Below, in pieces: positions 33,063 to 44,146 of a DNA stretch of 64,000 nucleotides. Numbering within the stretch: the stretch's first letter is position 1; every line of letters starts with the position of its first letter. This DNA is from Pomphorhynchus laevis (Eukaryota; Acanthocephala; Palaeacanthocephala; Echinorhynchida; Pomphorhynchidae): positions 1 to 64,000 of the forward strand of contig WNNJ02003277.1 of the NCBI GenBank assembly GCA_012934845.2, read 5' to 3'. The notes under the pieces are model-generated. The model saw nothing but the letters and a program-made list of their open reading frames with translations. It made no database searches and had not been told where the DNA came from. A program made the translations under genes and the position numbers.

Positions 33063-36000
33063 GGTGGTGCGGTCCGTTCCTCCTCGTGGTGCCACTGGAT
33101 AACGCTTACTCTCTGTGAGCGTGAACCAAACGCGGACCTTACCGACGACAGGCATGCGGCAGCCGGTCGGGAAAACAATTGTCGCAACCATCAAACCATG
33201 ATAAAGTTTAATCAAAATGACCCCGCCAATACTAAGGCGTCCTCTGTAGACGACGCGTTCAGGAGGTGCCATCCGGCCTGTTCGAAAAATTCACGAGGAT
33301 GTGCGATCAGACAAGACCCGGTCTGTTCGGCAAATAAGCGAGGGTTCACGACGGAAGGACGACGCCGAGACGCAAGTGATCTGGCCCAATCATACGTACG
33401 AGTTGCAACGCTCAACGTAGGAACACTGACGGGTAAATCTCGAGAAATTGCAGCTGACCTAAAGAGGAGAAAGATTGACATTCTTGCAATACAAGAGACT
33501 AAATGGAAGGGCGGAAAAGCCAAGGAAATTGGAGACGGATACAAACTGTATTATATGGGAACTGAGACAGCACGAAACGGAGTAGCCATTGTCGTAGCAG
33601 AGAGACTCAGAGACCAAGTGTGCGAAGTGACGCGATACACTGGGAGGTTGATGAAGATTAAGCTGGCATTATGCGAAACGACCGTACACTACTTCTCTGT
33701 GTACGCTCCTCAAACAGGATGCACAGATAAAGAGAAGCTGGACTTCTGGGAAATGCTAGATGAAAAGATGGCAGAAGTCCCCGAAGAAGACTATGTGATC
33801 ATAGCCGGTGATATGAATGCCCATGTTGGACAGACGGATGAGAGTGAATGTCACGGTGGATATGGCATAGGTGAGAAGAACGCAGAAGGGGAACAACTAC
33901 TGGAGTTTGCAACTACGCACAACCTCACCATCACCAACACCAACTTCACAAAAAGGCCGAGCCACCTGTACACATATTACCATGGAACGGGCTCACAAAT
34001 CAGGAAGTCGCAAATTGATTTTGTCCTGGTGAGGCGAAAACATAAGAAGACGGTGCTAGACACAAAGGTCATTCCATCAGAGACAACAGCGACTCAACAT
34101 AAGCCACTGATATGTGACCTGAAAATTGAAGTCCCCCGTAAACCGAGGCCAGAACAAACAAAGACGAGCCGAATCAAGTGGTGGAAACTGAGGGAAGAAG
34201 ACACAGTTGGAACAAAGGCAAAGCTGGCCCGGATAAGACTACCTAGCATACATGGAGTACAGGACACCTGGACCGCGTTGCGCTGCACGATCCACCAAGC
34301 TGCAAAGCACATACTCGGATCCACCAAGCCATGTAAAAAATACATCGACAAAGAAACTTGGTTTTGGACAGAAGAGGTCAAAGACGCAGTGAAGGCAAAG
34401 AAAAATTCATACAAGGCTCTCCGGATAGCACAAACACAGGAGAACAAAGATGAATATCACCGAGCGAAAAAGAAAGCAAGGAAACAAGTGGCTATTGCTA
34501 GGAGTAACCACCTAGATAACCTCTACCAAAAGCTCGACACTCGAGAAGGAGAAAAAGGCGTGTACCGACTAGCCCGTTCAAGACGGAAGAAGGCAGCAGA
34601 CATCGAGAAGTTCCATGGTATCAGCAATGAGCAGGGAAAACTCATTATACACCCACAAGACGTGCTGGAGAGATGGAGAAGATATTTTAAAGCCATCTTT
34701 ACAGAAGAGTTTGAACATCCACCAATACCAGAGGGGACTCCAAATCACACACAAGTCGATCCACTCAATGGTGCAGAGGTCAGAGAGGCAATGATGAAGA
34801 TGAAGCCGGGTAAAGCCAACGGACCCGATGATTTAGCGGTGGACTTCTGGAGAATCAATCCGGATGAGTGGACACCATGGCTAACTAATTTTCTCCAGAA
34901 GATTGTTGACGCAAAAGAGGTGCCAGAAGACTGGAGTCGAAGCATAACTATCCCAATCTGGAAGCAGAAAGGAAGCCCAGCAGATTGTGAAAACTACCGC
35001 CCAATTCGTCTTCTCAGTCACACCATGAAAATCTTCGAGAGAGTGCTCGACAAGAGAATCCGTGACTCCGTCAAACTAAGTGTCAACCAGGCAGGCTTTG
35101 TGCGCAACTGTGGAGCCATCGATGCAATACACTCAGCCAGACTACTCCTTGAAAAGCACAGAGAGAAGAAGCAGCCCCTCCATGTAGCTTTTCTGGACCT
35201 TGAGAAAGCGTTCGACAGAGTACCTCATAAGCTTATATGGTACGCTTTGAGACGCAGAAAAGTACCGGAGGAATTGATCGAATGGGTGAAGATGTTGTAC
35301 AAAGGAACGACGAGCAATGTGCTAACAGCAGCGGGAAAATCAAGAGAATTTCCAATCTCAGTCGGTGCACCAAGGATCTGCACTCTCCCCATTACTATTC
35401 ATCATAGTTATGGACGTGATTACGAAAGACCTTCTAAGACAAGCACCATGGACCATCCTGTATGCCGACGATGTTATGCTGGTATCTAAAGACAAACATG
35501 ACCTCGAGCAACAAGTTCAGCAATGGCACGATCGCCTGGCACAGTTTGGGTTGAAACTGAACACAGCCAAAACAGAGTACATGACGACGAACCAGAACGA
35601 AGATGTAAGCATATCAGTTAATGGCGTGCTTCTGCCAAAGACAACTGCGTTCAAATATCTGGGATCAGTCATCTCCAGCACAGGAGGAGTGGCAAAAGAC
35701 GTCACCACTCGCATCAACGCAAGCTGGACAAAATGGAGAGCAGCCACTGGAGTTTTGTGCGACAAACGCATGCCAGACAAACTCAAATCGAAGTTCTACA
35801 GAAGCGTAATACGGCCTGTAGCAATGTACGGTGCTGAGTGCTGGGCAATGACAGCAGAAGCAGAACGTAAGCTTGGATGCATGGAAACCAAAATGCTAAG
35901 GTGGATCGCAGGAAAGACTCGCCTAGATCATGTCCGTAACGAAGACATCCGCAAGCGATTTGGCGTAGCACCCATAGCAGACAAACTGAGAGAATCAAGG

Positions 36001-36241
36001 CTGCGATGGTATGGACATGTAATGAGGGCAGACGTGAACACATTAGCGCAGGCACCATTTCAAATCGAGGTCGACGGAAAGAGACCAATAGGAAGACCAC
36101 AGAAAAGATGGATGGATACCCTTCTTAAGGACATGAAAATGGTCGGACTCACGCCCAAAGACGCAGCAAAGAAGGCATTTTGGCGTCAACGATCGTGGCA
36201 AGCGGACCCCGTCATACGGGATAAACGCTAAGAAGAAGAAG
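33063..36241 (+). mobile_element. Nearly whole RTE-type LINE inserted in LINE-D
   Basis: A 3.18-kb element flanked by a perfect 16-bp direct repeat ATGTTTGTATATGCAA at 33047-33062 and 36242-36257. The host LINE-D frame continues across the site once one repeat is removed. It has a single ORF, a very short 3' UTR (the TAA stop at 36229-36231 is followed directly by an AAG microsatellite), and no ORF1, all typical of the RTE clade. The perfect target duplication and one visible frameshift suggest a recent insertion. Confidence 0.92.
33198..36231 (+). pseudogene. RTE ORF: APE endonuclease and reverse transcriptase, one frameshift
   Basis: The frame is open from upstream of 33063. I choose ATG 33198 as the first internal start, but an upstream start is possible. 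Endonuclease motifs: VATLNVGTLTG, AIQETKWKG, YAPQTGC, IIAGDMNAHVG, SQIDFVLV, TQHKPLICD. Then the linker SRIKWWKL and a lysine-rich segment. Reverse transcriptase: GKANGPDDL, YRPIRLLSHTMKIFERVL, VAFLDLEKAFDRVPHK (A), VHQGSALSP (B), ILYADDVMLVS (C), KYLGSVISS. C-terminus: VRNEDIRKRFGVAPI and RLRWYGHVMR, GRPQKRWMD. The only break seen is a loss of two bases (or +1) just before motif B near 35362. All catalytic residues are present. Confidence 0.92.
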
Positions 36242-36583
36242 ATGTTTGTATATGCAAATTTAATGGAAGTGGCGCTACTTTTCAGGTTTGCTTTTGGCGT
36301 CACATCAAAAGATACTAGCTCACCTAATCCTAAACTACTCTCTGAGATAGGATCAGCTCTTTTTACCGCACATATGGTCGTAGACGCACTAAAAGAATAA
36401 TTTTTATCGTTAAGTTACTTTCCTCTTTAGCTATTCTGGGAGCCAGATTAGCACGTACACGTTTAAGCATTAGTCGTTCCTCAACTGAAAGATCTTTGAA
36501 TATTTTGACCATCTGAACTTTTAATCTAAAACTTCTTGCTGACACATTTCTTGCATACTCCTATGCCCCTTCAAAAAACTCCA
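36242..36583 (-). pseudogene. LINE-D copy 1, continuation: endonuclease start and ORF1 end
   Basis: Reverse strand. It resumes the LINE-D frame at the SSATSIKFAYTNI block that opens the endonuclease and runs into the end of an upstream protein reading FRLKVQMVKIFKDLSVEERLMLKRVRANL. That resembles the C-terminus of CR1 ORF1-type proteins (…DLT-x-EER…). Boundary with the next copy at about 36584. Confidence 0.7.
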
Positions 36584-37220
36584 TCGGCCCGATATAAGCT
36601 ATAGCCCATAATACTCATTGCATAGTCCGATATGTCGTCATGCAAATAACTCTCCATAAGAGCCAGAATCACCCGTTTGTGTATGGTTACCCAAACTGTA
36701 AGCTCATCCAATTTAGATAAAATACTTCTTATGTTTGTATATGCAAATTTAATGGAAGTGGCGCTACTTTTCAGGTTTGCTTTTAGCGTCACATCAAAAG
36801 ATACTAGCTAACCTAATCCTGAACTACTCTCTGAGATAGGATCAGCTCTTTTTACCGCACGAATGGTCGTAGACGCACTAAAAGAATAATTTTTATCGTT
36901 AAGTTACTTTCCTCTTTAGCTATTCAGGGAGCCAGATTAGCATGTACACGTTTAAGCATTAGTCGTTCTTCAACTGAAAGATCTTTGAATATTTTGACCA
37001 TCTGAACTTTTAATCTAAAACTTCTTGCTGACTCATTTCTTGCATACTCCTCTGAGGCGAAAACTACCTATAGTAATCGTGAACATACATCCTATCCGGA
37101 ATAAACTCCTAACATCCAACCTACGCACAATATCCTCTTCCCCGTCTACGAAAATATCTGATAAGGCCGAGAAGATTGAGTTGACGTCCTAGTCAACACG
37201 AGTTTGTACATCCATTGAGG
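36584..37220 (-). pseudogene. LINE-D copy 2, head-to-tail with copy 1
   Basis: About 315 bp (36744-37057) repeat 36257-36570 with few changes. The copy also retains the endonuclease start, KANLKSSATSIKFAYTNIRSILSKLDELTV across 36571-36792 in one frame, without the RTE insertion. Further upstream (37060-37210) a reverse frame reads IFSALSDIFVDGEEDIVRRLDVRSLFRIG, probably ORF1. The tandem arrangement suggests a segmental duplication that predates the RTE insertion. Confidence 0.7.
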
Positions 37221-37339
37221 ACGATTCTTGAACATTCCTAAATCAAATTAGCTAACTGTGTCTACGTATTTAATATAATTATAAAATAAACAAAACATAA
37301 TTCTAAATCAAAATTTAATAATTAAATAATAACTATACA

Positions 37340-37770
37340 TAATTGTTATAAGATTCTTTATAATTTATATCAAGTTAAAATGAAATAAATTGAACTTAAA
37401 TGAGGATTGCGACGGTGTAATAGCATTTAAATTAGAAGAAAGATGGCAAAAACCAACGCAAAATTTATTGAATTGAATATTTCGATGCCTAGCTGGCATC
37501 ATCTTCAGCAATTGTAAGATGATTGTAATCAAGAGAATTTTCACTTCAAAATTGAAATTTAAAAAAAGTTGAAAAATTGAAAAACTTGAAAAATTGAAAT
37601 TTAAAGTAAAAGTCACTTTAATGAATTGACGAATAAATAACATACGTTGTATAAGAATAAGGATTATAGGTCATCAGGAGGACCTGCTATGCTATCAAGT
37701 TTCGGACCCTTACTCCTCTACCCAACATAGCAGCGGGGCCAAATACGTTATGGACGTATTTTCTCTGTTT
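37340..37770 (-). repeat. Dispersed repeat R, copy 3, interrupted
   Basis: Reverse-orientation match to 2925-3145 in two parts, 37340-37381 (ATCAAGTTAAAAT block) and about 37571-37770 (GTCACTTTAATGAATTGAC block, then the CTGCTATG and CGGACCC blocks). About 190 bp between them are foreign. Confidence 0.65.
37434..37515 (-). ncRNA. Hammerhead-ribozyme-like motif at a PLE 3' end, inside repeat R
   Basis: On the reverse strand the order is CTGAAGATG, then stem ATGCC-AGCTA-GGCAT, then CGAAATATT (37475-37510). This is the shape of hammerhead cores in PLE terminal repeats: a CUGA(U/A)GA box, stem II, then GAAA. The box deviates (GAAGA for GAUGA), so activity is doubtful. The flank AATTGTAAGATGATTGTAATC recurs near 44066. 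Confidence 0.45.
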
Positions 37771-37773
37771 AAA

Positions 37774-38758
37774 TTTGAACAGTAAACAGGACGAGAATTA
37801 GCAAGAAAAAGAATATTGAGAAAGAATGGCTGTGACAAGTTACAAGGCGGAAAGCAATGGGAAGAAGACGAATTTGAACACTACAATAAATATTAGACAA
37901 ATCAAGAGAAGCAAGATGGTGATATGTATTATTAAACGACTAAGGCTGAGGAGAATTTAAACGGCTGCGTTGACGATGCGTTGTAGGAAAATAATGGATA
38001 TTTATAAGTTGGAATATATACTAAGACAGTAATCGTCTTGAGAAAAAGAGAGAAGATATGAGATTCATACAAGAAGCGAAATTGATAATCTACGAATTTG
38101 TCAGAGGTTGTGAAAAATCAAGGTAGATGAGCATACTTTATCTCTAACGAAAGTATAAGTGAAATTTGGTTGTCGAAATGGAAGCTTAGGAAAACAAGAT
38201 TATCAGCGATAGGACGAATTTTAGAATTTAATGACACGGAGAGAGGTTCTAAGCCGGGGCGTAGAGAAAGGATCCACATTATTTTTGATTTATTAGGATT
38301 CGTTGAAAGACGAAGAGAAGAAAGATGATTGAAAATTGAGGCAAGGCAGTTGGAAGCAGAAACACAAAGATCATGAATACGATAAGCAGGTGCGTGAGAA
38401 TAGATAAAAATGTCATCAGCATATTGCATAACATTGAAGTTAAATGTATGAGAAATAACAGACAAATCACAGAGAAGAAGAGAGAAAAACAAAATGCCTA
38501 ATAAGAAGCTTTGCAGAACACCGGACGGTATGGAAGAAGGATGGGAAAGAGAAGAAATAGAATAAACGCGAAAAGTACGGTTTGATATATATGATGAAAA
38601 TCAAGCTACTATAAGTAAAGAGAAGCCATAATCATGACGAAGACGATGGAGATGAATCGAGTGATCGACGATGCCAAAAGCAGATTAGAGATCAAGAGAA
38701 ACTATGCCACCACATAATTTTTTAACGCGCGCGAAATGAGTAAGGGGAAGTCGTTAGT
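37774..38758 (-). pseudogene. L2-A copy 6, diverged, no 3' tail
   Basis: Reverse-strand match from the thumb C-terminus (ACAGTAAACAGGACGAG block) to motif A (SSAFDIVDH region near 38660-38700). The open piece 38118-38492 reads NVMQYADDIFIYSHA (C) and SKIMWILSLRPG. Many indels. It joins an L2-B piece at about 38758-38773 through GCGCGCG-rich sequence. Confidence 0.75.
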
Positions 38759-38772
38759 AATGAGTAAAGGGA

Positions 38773-39479
38773 AAAACGCGCGCGAGGAAGGATCGGAGAG
38801 CGTAGTTGTTGGAGTAATTGGGAACGTGGAGTAAGAGGATATGACGGGAACGCAGCAATAGTGAGGTGGGGCGAGTGTCGTCTAAGAAAAAATAGATTGA
38901 TAAACGATGGGGATCCGACAGCGATGAGACGAAAATTTACGATAAGAATGCGGAGTTTGATGCGTATGTGGATGGTGGGCCAGGAGAGTTGGACAAGATA
39001 TGTAGATGTGTGGTCGAAGCGACGGAGACGAAAGAGCACTCGAACGGCGGAGTTGATTATTCGTTGTAGGGGTAGGATGATGGATTTTGAAGAATTGGCG
39101 AAAAGGCTAAGGCAGTAATCGATTTTAGGGAAAAGAATAGATGAAAGAAGAGACATACAAGAACGGAAGTCGATAAGGGAGCGGATACGGCGGATGCCAC
39201 GGGAATTAAGTTAGACGAGCGGACCTTGTCACGGACGAAGGGTTTAAGGGAAAGGTGATCATCGAAATGGAAGCCTAAGAAAGTGAGATTATGTACTTCG
39301 GGGATGATCGATGGGGCAAAATATACAGTTGGAGGAGATATGTTTGGTTTATGGAGGAGGACCCACATTATTTTAGACTTGTCGGGGTTTAGAACGAGAT
39401 GGAGATTGGAGAGACGTTTGTAGATAGAAGAAAGACAGTTGGAGGCATAAATTGCGATATCGTGTATGCAATGGACTGG
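38773..39479 (-). pseudogene. L2-B copy 5, first part; continues at 44132-44203
   Basis: Reverse-strand L2-B from the C-terminal FLVAA block to the SASNCLSSIYKRL block. Open pieces are 38722-39156 and 39057-39524. It is cut at 39486 by the 3' end of a full-length L2-A and resumes at 44132 with motif C in the same orientation. Confidence 0.8.
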
Positions 39480-39589
39480 TGCATAATAATACAATAATTT
39501 ATTTAACGTGGCAAATGCGTGCAAAATGCACGCTTACATGACCACTAACAAACAAAAAAAGAACATCAAAGGTCACAGGTAATTAGTTA

Positions 39590-42467
39590 ATTGTTGAAAT
39601 AAAATTGGATTTGGCGTTTGAAGTACGGCATAGATGTTGATTGGCATATATGAATAGGCAGTCGATTTCACAAGAGAGGAGCAGCCACAACAAAGGAGCG
39701 GAAGCCAAAAGAGGTAGAGTAGATTGGGACATGTAAAAGAAGGGAATTACGGGAACGCAGAGCAGAATACACAGTACGAGAATTGTCAAGAAAAGGAAGG
39801 TTGAGAAATGAAGGGGTATGAGAAGTTATAAGGCGAAAAGCAATGATAAGAAGACGAATTTGAACACGACAATAAATGGTAGGCCAATCAAGAGAAACAA
39901 GATAGTGGGATGTATGATCAAAACGACGAAGACGGAGGAGGACTCGAACGGCAGCGTTGATGATGCGTTGTAAAGGAAGAAGAGTGGATTTAGGTGAGTT
40001 GGAAAATAGACTAAGACAGTAATCAAGTCTTGAGAAAAGAAGAGAAGATATGAGAGTCATACAAGAAGGGAAATCGATCAATTTACGAACTTGACGGAGA
40101 TTGCGGAGTATCAAGGTAGATGAGCGTACTTTATCACTAACGAAAGCTTAAAGTGAAAGTCGGTTGTCGAAATGAAAGCCTAGGAAAACAAGATTATCAA
40201 CGATAGGAAGAATTGTAGAATTTAGTGATACGGAAGGAGGTTCTACGCCGAAGCTTCGAGGTAGGATCCACATAATTTTAGATTTATCAGGATTCAGAGA
40301 AAGGCGAAGGGAAGAAAGATGATTGGAAATTGAGACAAGACAGCTGGAAACAGAAACACTAAGATCATGAATACGATAAGCAGGTGCGTGAGCATATATG
40401 AGAATGTCATCAGCATATTGCATAACATGGAAGTTAAATTTATGAGAAATCGAAGACAAGTCACCGAGAAGAAGAGAGAAAAGCATAGGGCCTAATACGG
40501 AGCCTTGTGGAACACCGGTCGGGATGGATGAAGGATGGGAGAGAGAAGAGTTAGAATAGACGCGAAATGTACGGTTTGACAGATATGAAGAAAACCATGA
40601 TACAGTGGGTAAAGAGAAGCCATAATCATGACGAAGGCGATGTAGAAGAATCGAGTGATCGACGATGTCAAAAGCAGACGATAGATCAAGAGAAACTATG
40701 ACACTACATAATTTATGATCGCGCGAGATGTGTAAGTAATTATAAACTTTAAGACAGGCAATTTCAGTAGAGTAATTAGAGCGAAAAGCGGCTTGGAAGG
40801 GAGGAAATAAGTTAGAGGAATAGAGATATGTATTAACTTGCTTAAGAACGAGACGCTCAAGGAGTTTAGAGAGGGTTGGGAGAAGTGAAATTGGCCGGTA
40901 CGAAGATGGTAGTGAGAAGTCGAGAGATTGCTTTTTGATGAGAGGATGAACAGTGGCGCATATCCAGATGGAAGGAAATGTACGGCTACGGATGGACGAG
41001 TTGAACAATGTGGTTAGGAAGGGTGAGATAGAGGAGCAGATTTTTTTTAAGCAAGTGAGTTGGAATTGGGTCAGAAGGAGATGTTTTATTAGGTAATGAC
41101 AGCAGAACCGAAGAAACTTCATCAGACGAAACGGGAAGAAGGTGGAATAGTTCTAGGAGGGAAGTATTTAAAGAGAAGAGTGGGTACAAGGGGGTTACGG
41201 GTAGTAGGGAAAGTAAATTAGATAGCTTAGTTTGTAGATAAGAAGAAAAATCATCAGGATTTATATTAGAAGAAGTAGATGATCGTGAAAGAATTGAGTT
41301 TAAGATTTATTAATGAGATTTAGAGTTGGAAGATGACTAGAGTTGATTTCGCCAAAAGATAGTACGTTTAGTACGTATAAGAATGAGATGTACACGGCGT
41401 AGAGAAAAGTAGGAATCACAGAGATTTGGAGGAAGTGAGTTGGGAGACCGTTTAAGAAAGCGATTATACACACGAAAAGAGTGACGGAGTCGACGCTTAG
41501 AAAGACTACAGTCAGAATCGAACCAGGGAGCATGGCGCAAGCGCTGAGAGCGTCGGAGTCGACTAGGCAGAAGTTTATTGATAATAGACATAAGTTCAGA
41601 ATCAAACAGAATGCAGAGATCATCGGGAGAGAGATAGTTAAGAGGAAGTGAAAAGAGTGAAGAATTGAGTAAGGCTGTGCAGAGAATAGGGATATCGAGA
41701 AGTTTCCAGGGTCGACTTGGTGTGGATATTGGTGGAGGCGGAGAAGGAGGATGGGGACGAGTAAGAGTAAGAGTGACATGGAAATGATCTGAGAAACCGG
41801 GATCAGTAATTGACAAGGAAGTATAGTCATTGAAGCAGATAGGGACAGCAATGATGTCGAGAGCACCGCCGAGAATATGAGTTGGGCTTGTTGAAAGTAA
41901 TTTATAGTTAAAATCAGAAAAAAGATTAGTTAAAGTGATAGAGTCAGAGTCAGACGGGCGATCAAGACGAATGTTAAAGTCACCGAGAACAAAAGAAGGA
42001 GTATAAGACAATGAACAGTGAGACATAAGATCTGCAAGGTCGTTAAAGAAGATACGTGAGGGGGCAACTGAACCTGGACGGTATACAATCACAAGTTCCA
42101 GAGGGAAAGGAGTTGATAATCTGCATATGAGTAATTCGAACGAGGTGTAACGGATGTTAACGTTAATTTTACGTAAAGACATTGGGTGACGAGCAATGGC
42201 AACTATACCGCCATGGTTAAAAGCAGTAGATGTATGAGAGGCAATTGGACGAGCTGATTCAACTAAAGAACAACCAGAGCGACATAGACGACGAATAGCA
42301 AGATCGTCGGAGTCACAATGCCAGGATTCGGTAATGCAGAGAATATCGATAGATAATTGATCGAAGATATCAAGGAGCATATCAGCTTTATGAAGAATGG
42401 AGCGAGTGTTGAATAGACTAAGACGAAAAGTATGCTTAGGAGCGACATCGACTAGCGAAGTTGACAA
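39590..42467 (-). pseudogene. L2-A ORF2: APE endonuclease and reverse transcriptase
   Basis: Starts at ATG 42465-42467 (MSTSLVDVAPKHTF) and overlaps the ORF1 end by a few bases. Endonuclease: LFNTRSILHKADML, CITESWHCDSDDL, NHGGIVAIARHP, FVLGDFNIRLDRPS, GGALDIIAVP, FSDHFHVTL. Reverse transcriptase at 40148-41122 and on: SYRPISLLPTLSKLLERL, SLDLSSAFDIVDHS, GVPQGSVLGP, MQYADDILIYAHA, then LRQVRKLIDFPSC. Breaks seen: a stop near 41337 where a sister copy has GAG, a frameshift before 41122, a TAA near 40146, and a TGA at the C-terminal tryptophan near 39666. The last is shared with copy 2 at 15065 and so may have been in the parent. Family length is about 950-960 residues. Confidence 0.88.
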
Positions 42468-43817
42468 GGGGGAGAGATGGGACGCCGTCGAAGTTTTGGC
42501 CTTGTGTGTACAACGTGAAAATTTCCATTAAATTGACGTATAGATAAGGATGACTCGCCGTTTGTTTCACGTCGATGTTTCTCAATGCGAGCTAAATTGA
42601 GCTGGGCAATATCAGAAGGGGAGCGGTCAGGAAAGATACGACTAGTAGACGAAGTGGTAAGAAGTTTAAAACGTTGGGAAAGTACCAAGGATGCATGTGA
42701 ACTATGTCGGAAAACAATCTTTAGGAGTGGAGGACTGAGATGATTGGATTTAGTGGATTTGTTTAAACGGATCAAAGATACAGGAGCGATATTATTGAAG
42801 AGGGATGGATTATTATCAGGAAGAATGGTTGCTAGGATAGACCTGAAAGCAGATACATCATAATCGAGGCGACATTGAGGAGAAGCAGATTTGGAAACCT
42901 TTAAATTAGATATGATAATGCATCGATCGCGCGAAGGAAAACGATTACGTAGTGGTGGACGGAAAGACCTGGTAGCAGTAGAGGCAGAAGAGCAGATAAA
43001 CGTGGGAATGACAGGGGTGCTAAGTGAAGATTTAAGATAGTTTGGAGCATGTGTGACAGGAGTGGAGTGTTGAATCGGTTGATCGGAGATGATTTTGACG
43101 GAAGGATGTAAATTATTGATAGGTGATACGGTTGGAGCATGTGTGACAGAAGTGGATTGTTGAATAGGTTGAACAGAGATGTTACTGGAGATAATTTTGA
43201 CAGAAGGATGTAAATTATTGAGAAGTGATACGGTAGAGGTAGAGTAAGGAGTACGTGAAGAGAAGAAAGAAGTATGAGATGTATTTAGATGTGGGATGAA
43301 TAGGAAAAATGAGGTACGAGATGAAGGCCTTTACTGTTTGCATTGTTAGGAAGATGAAGATTATGGGAAGTTTTATCCGTAGTTAAAGGAGGAGTGTGTG
43401 AGAGAGAGAAGTTTCAAGAACGGGTTTCATATATGACGAAGAAGTTAGTAAGCAAACGGATGACGACGATAGATTGGAAGATATGTTGTCGTTTGTTGAT
43501 GTTCCATGTATAACAGCGGTCTGAGTCGACTGAGAGATATCAAGTTTATTTATTGAGCACAAATCTGTTTTGTTAGCATTCCGAACGTCTCCACCGTTTG
43601 AGTGGTCATTCTTCATTAGCTTACCTACGAGGGCCGCACAACTGAAGCCGCAGAGGAAATTCCGATTTAAAACGTTGTCCTCGTCAGTGAAAGGAATGGC
43701 AACGTGAGTCCAAACATTGCAGTTCTTGTTGTCGCATCCAATTTGCTTTTCGATGTAAGCTTCCTTGACGAACTTGAGTTGCTGGCCGACATTTTTAGTT
43801 AGCTTTCTCTTTGCCAT
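42452..43817 (-). pseudogene. L2-A ORF1 with PHD-like zinc finger
   Basis: Begins at ATG 43817 (MAKRKLTKNVGQQ). The zinc pattern is GCDNKNCNVWTHV...FLCGFSC in residues 25-60, followed by a Ser/Thr-rich middle and a C-terminal block PLLKIVFRHSSHASLVLSQRF, then RIFPDRSPSDIAQLNLARIEKHRRETNGESS (42452-42775). The same C-terminal block occurs in L2-B ORF1 (45764-46024). Middle pieces are in different frames (42901-43140), so the ORF is broken, with a short duplicated segment near 43050-43220. By analogy with CR1-group ORF1 it would bind RNA and help form the ribonucleoprotein. Confidence 0.75.
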
Positions 43818-43879
43818 AATAAAATGTTAATTAGTTAGTTATAATCAAGAATGTTTAAACTCCGTTAGTCTGCAAGTCG

Positions 43880-44010
43880 TTAGTTGTAAGTAGCGAGCGG
43901 ATGTTGTCAATGGTTGTCGATAATTGTCAAGCGGATGGTTGTCGAAGGTTGTCGTTAGTTGTCGTCGAAGGTTGTCGTTGGTTGTCGTCGAAGATTGTAG
44001 TTTGATTGTT
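43880..44010 (-). repeat. GTTGTCG-rich repeats in the L2-A 5' UTR
   Basis: On the plus strand, variants of GGTTGTCGAAGGTTGTCGTT recur several times between 43890 and 44000 with irregular period (about 10-25 bp). This matches the position of the 16-bp minisatellite in L2-B copy 4, just upstream of ORF1. A promoter role is inferred only. Confidence 0.65.
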
Positions 44011-44112
44011 TTACAATCTTGGTGGACAAGATTTTCCGCGAGCGAAGCGAGCGGAACTGAAATTGTAAGATGTTGTAATCAAGAAAATTTTTACTTAATT
44101 TTTACTTACTCA

Positions 44113-44146
44113 TCCTCATATATGCATAAGCATATATGAGGATGTC
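44113..44146. repeat. 15-bp inverted repeat spanning the L2-A 5' junction
   Basis: CATCCTCATATATGC (44113-44127) is the reverse complement of GCATATATGAGGATG (44132-44146), with ATAA between. The right arm is L2-B target sequence; the left arm is at the 5' end of the inserted L2-A. Confidence 0.8.

Larger units (their letters stand above)
39487..44124 (-). mobile_element. Full-length L2-A (copy 7) inserted in L2-B
   Basis: A 4.6-kb reverse-strand element with 3' tail (stem-loop near 39518-39534), ORF2, ORF1 and a repeat-rich 5' UTR. A 7-bp direct repeat TGCATAA flanks it (39480-39486, 44125-44131), and the interrupted L2-B continues on both sides. It is the only L2-A here with both ORFs. Several stops and frameshifts show it is no longer coding-competent. 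Confidence 0.88.
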
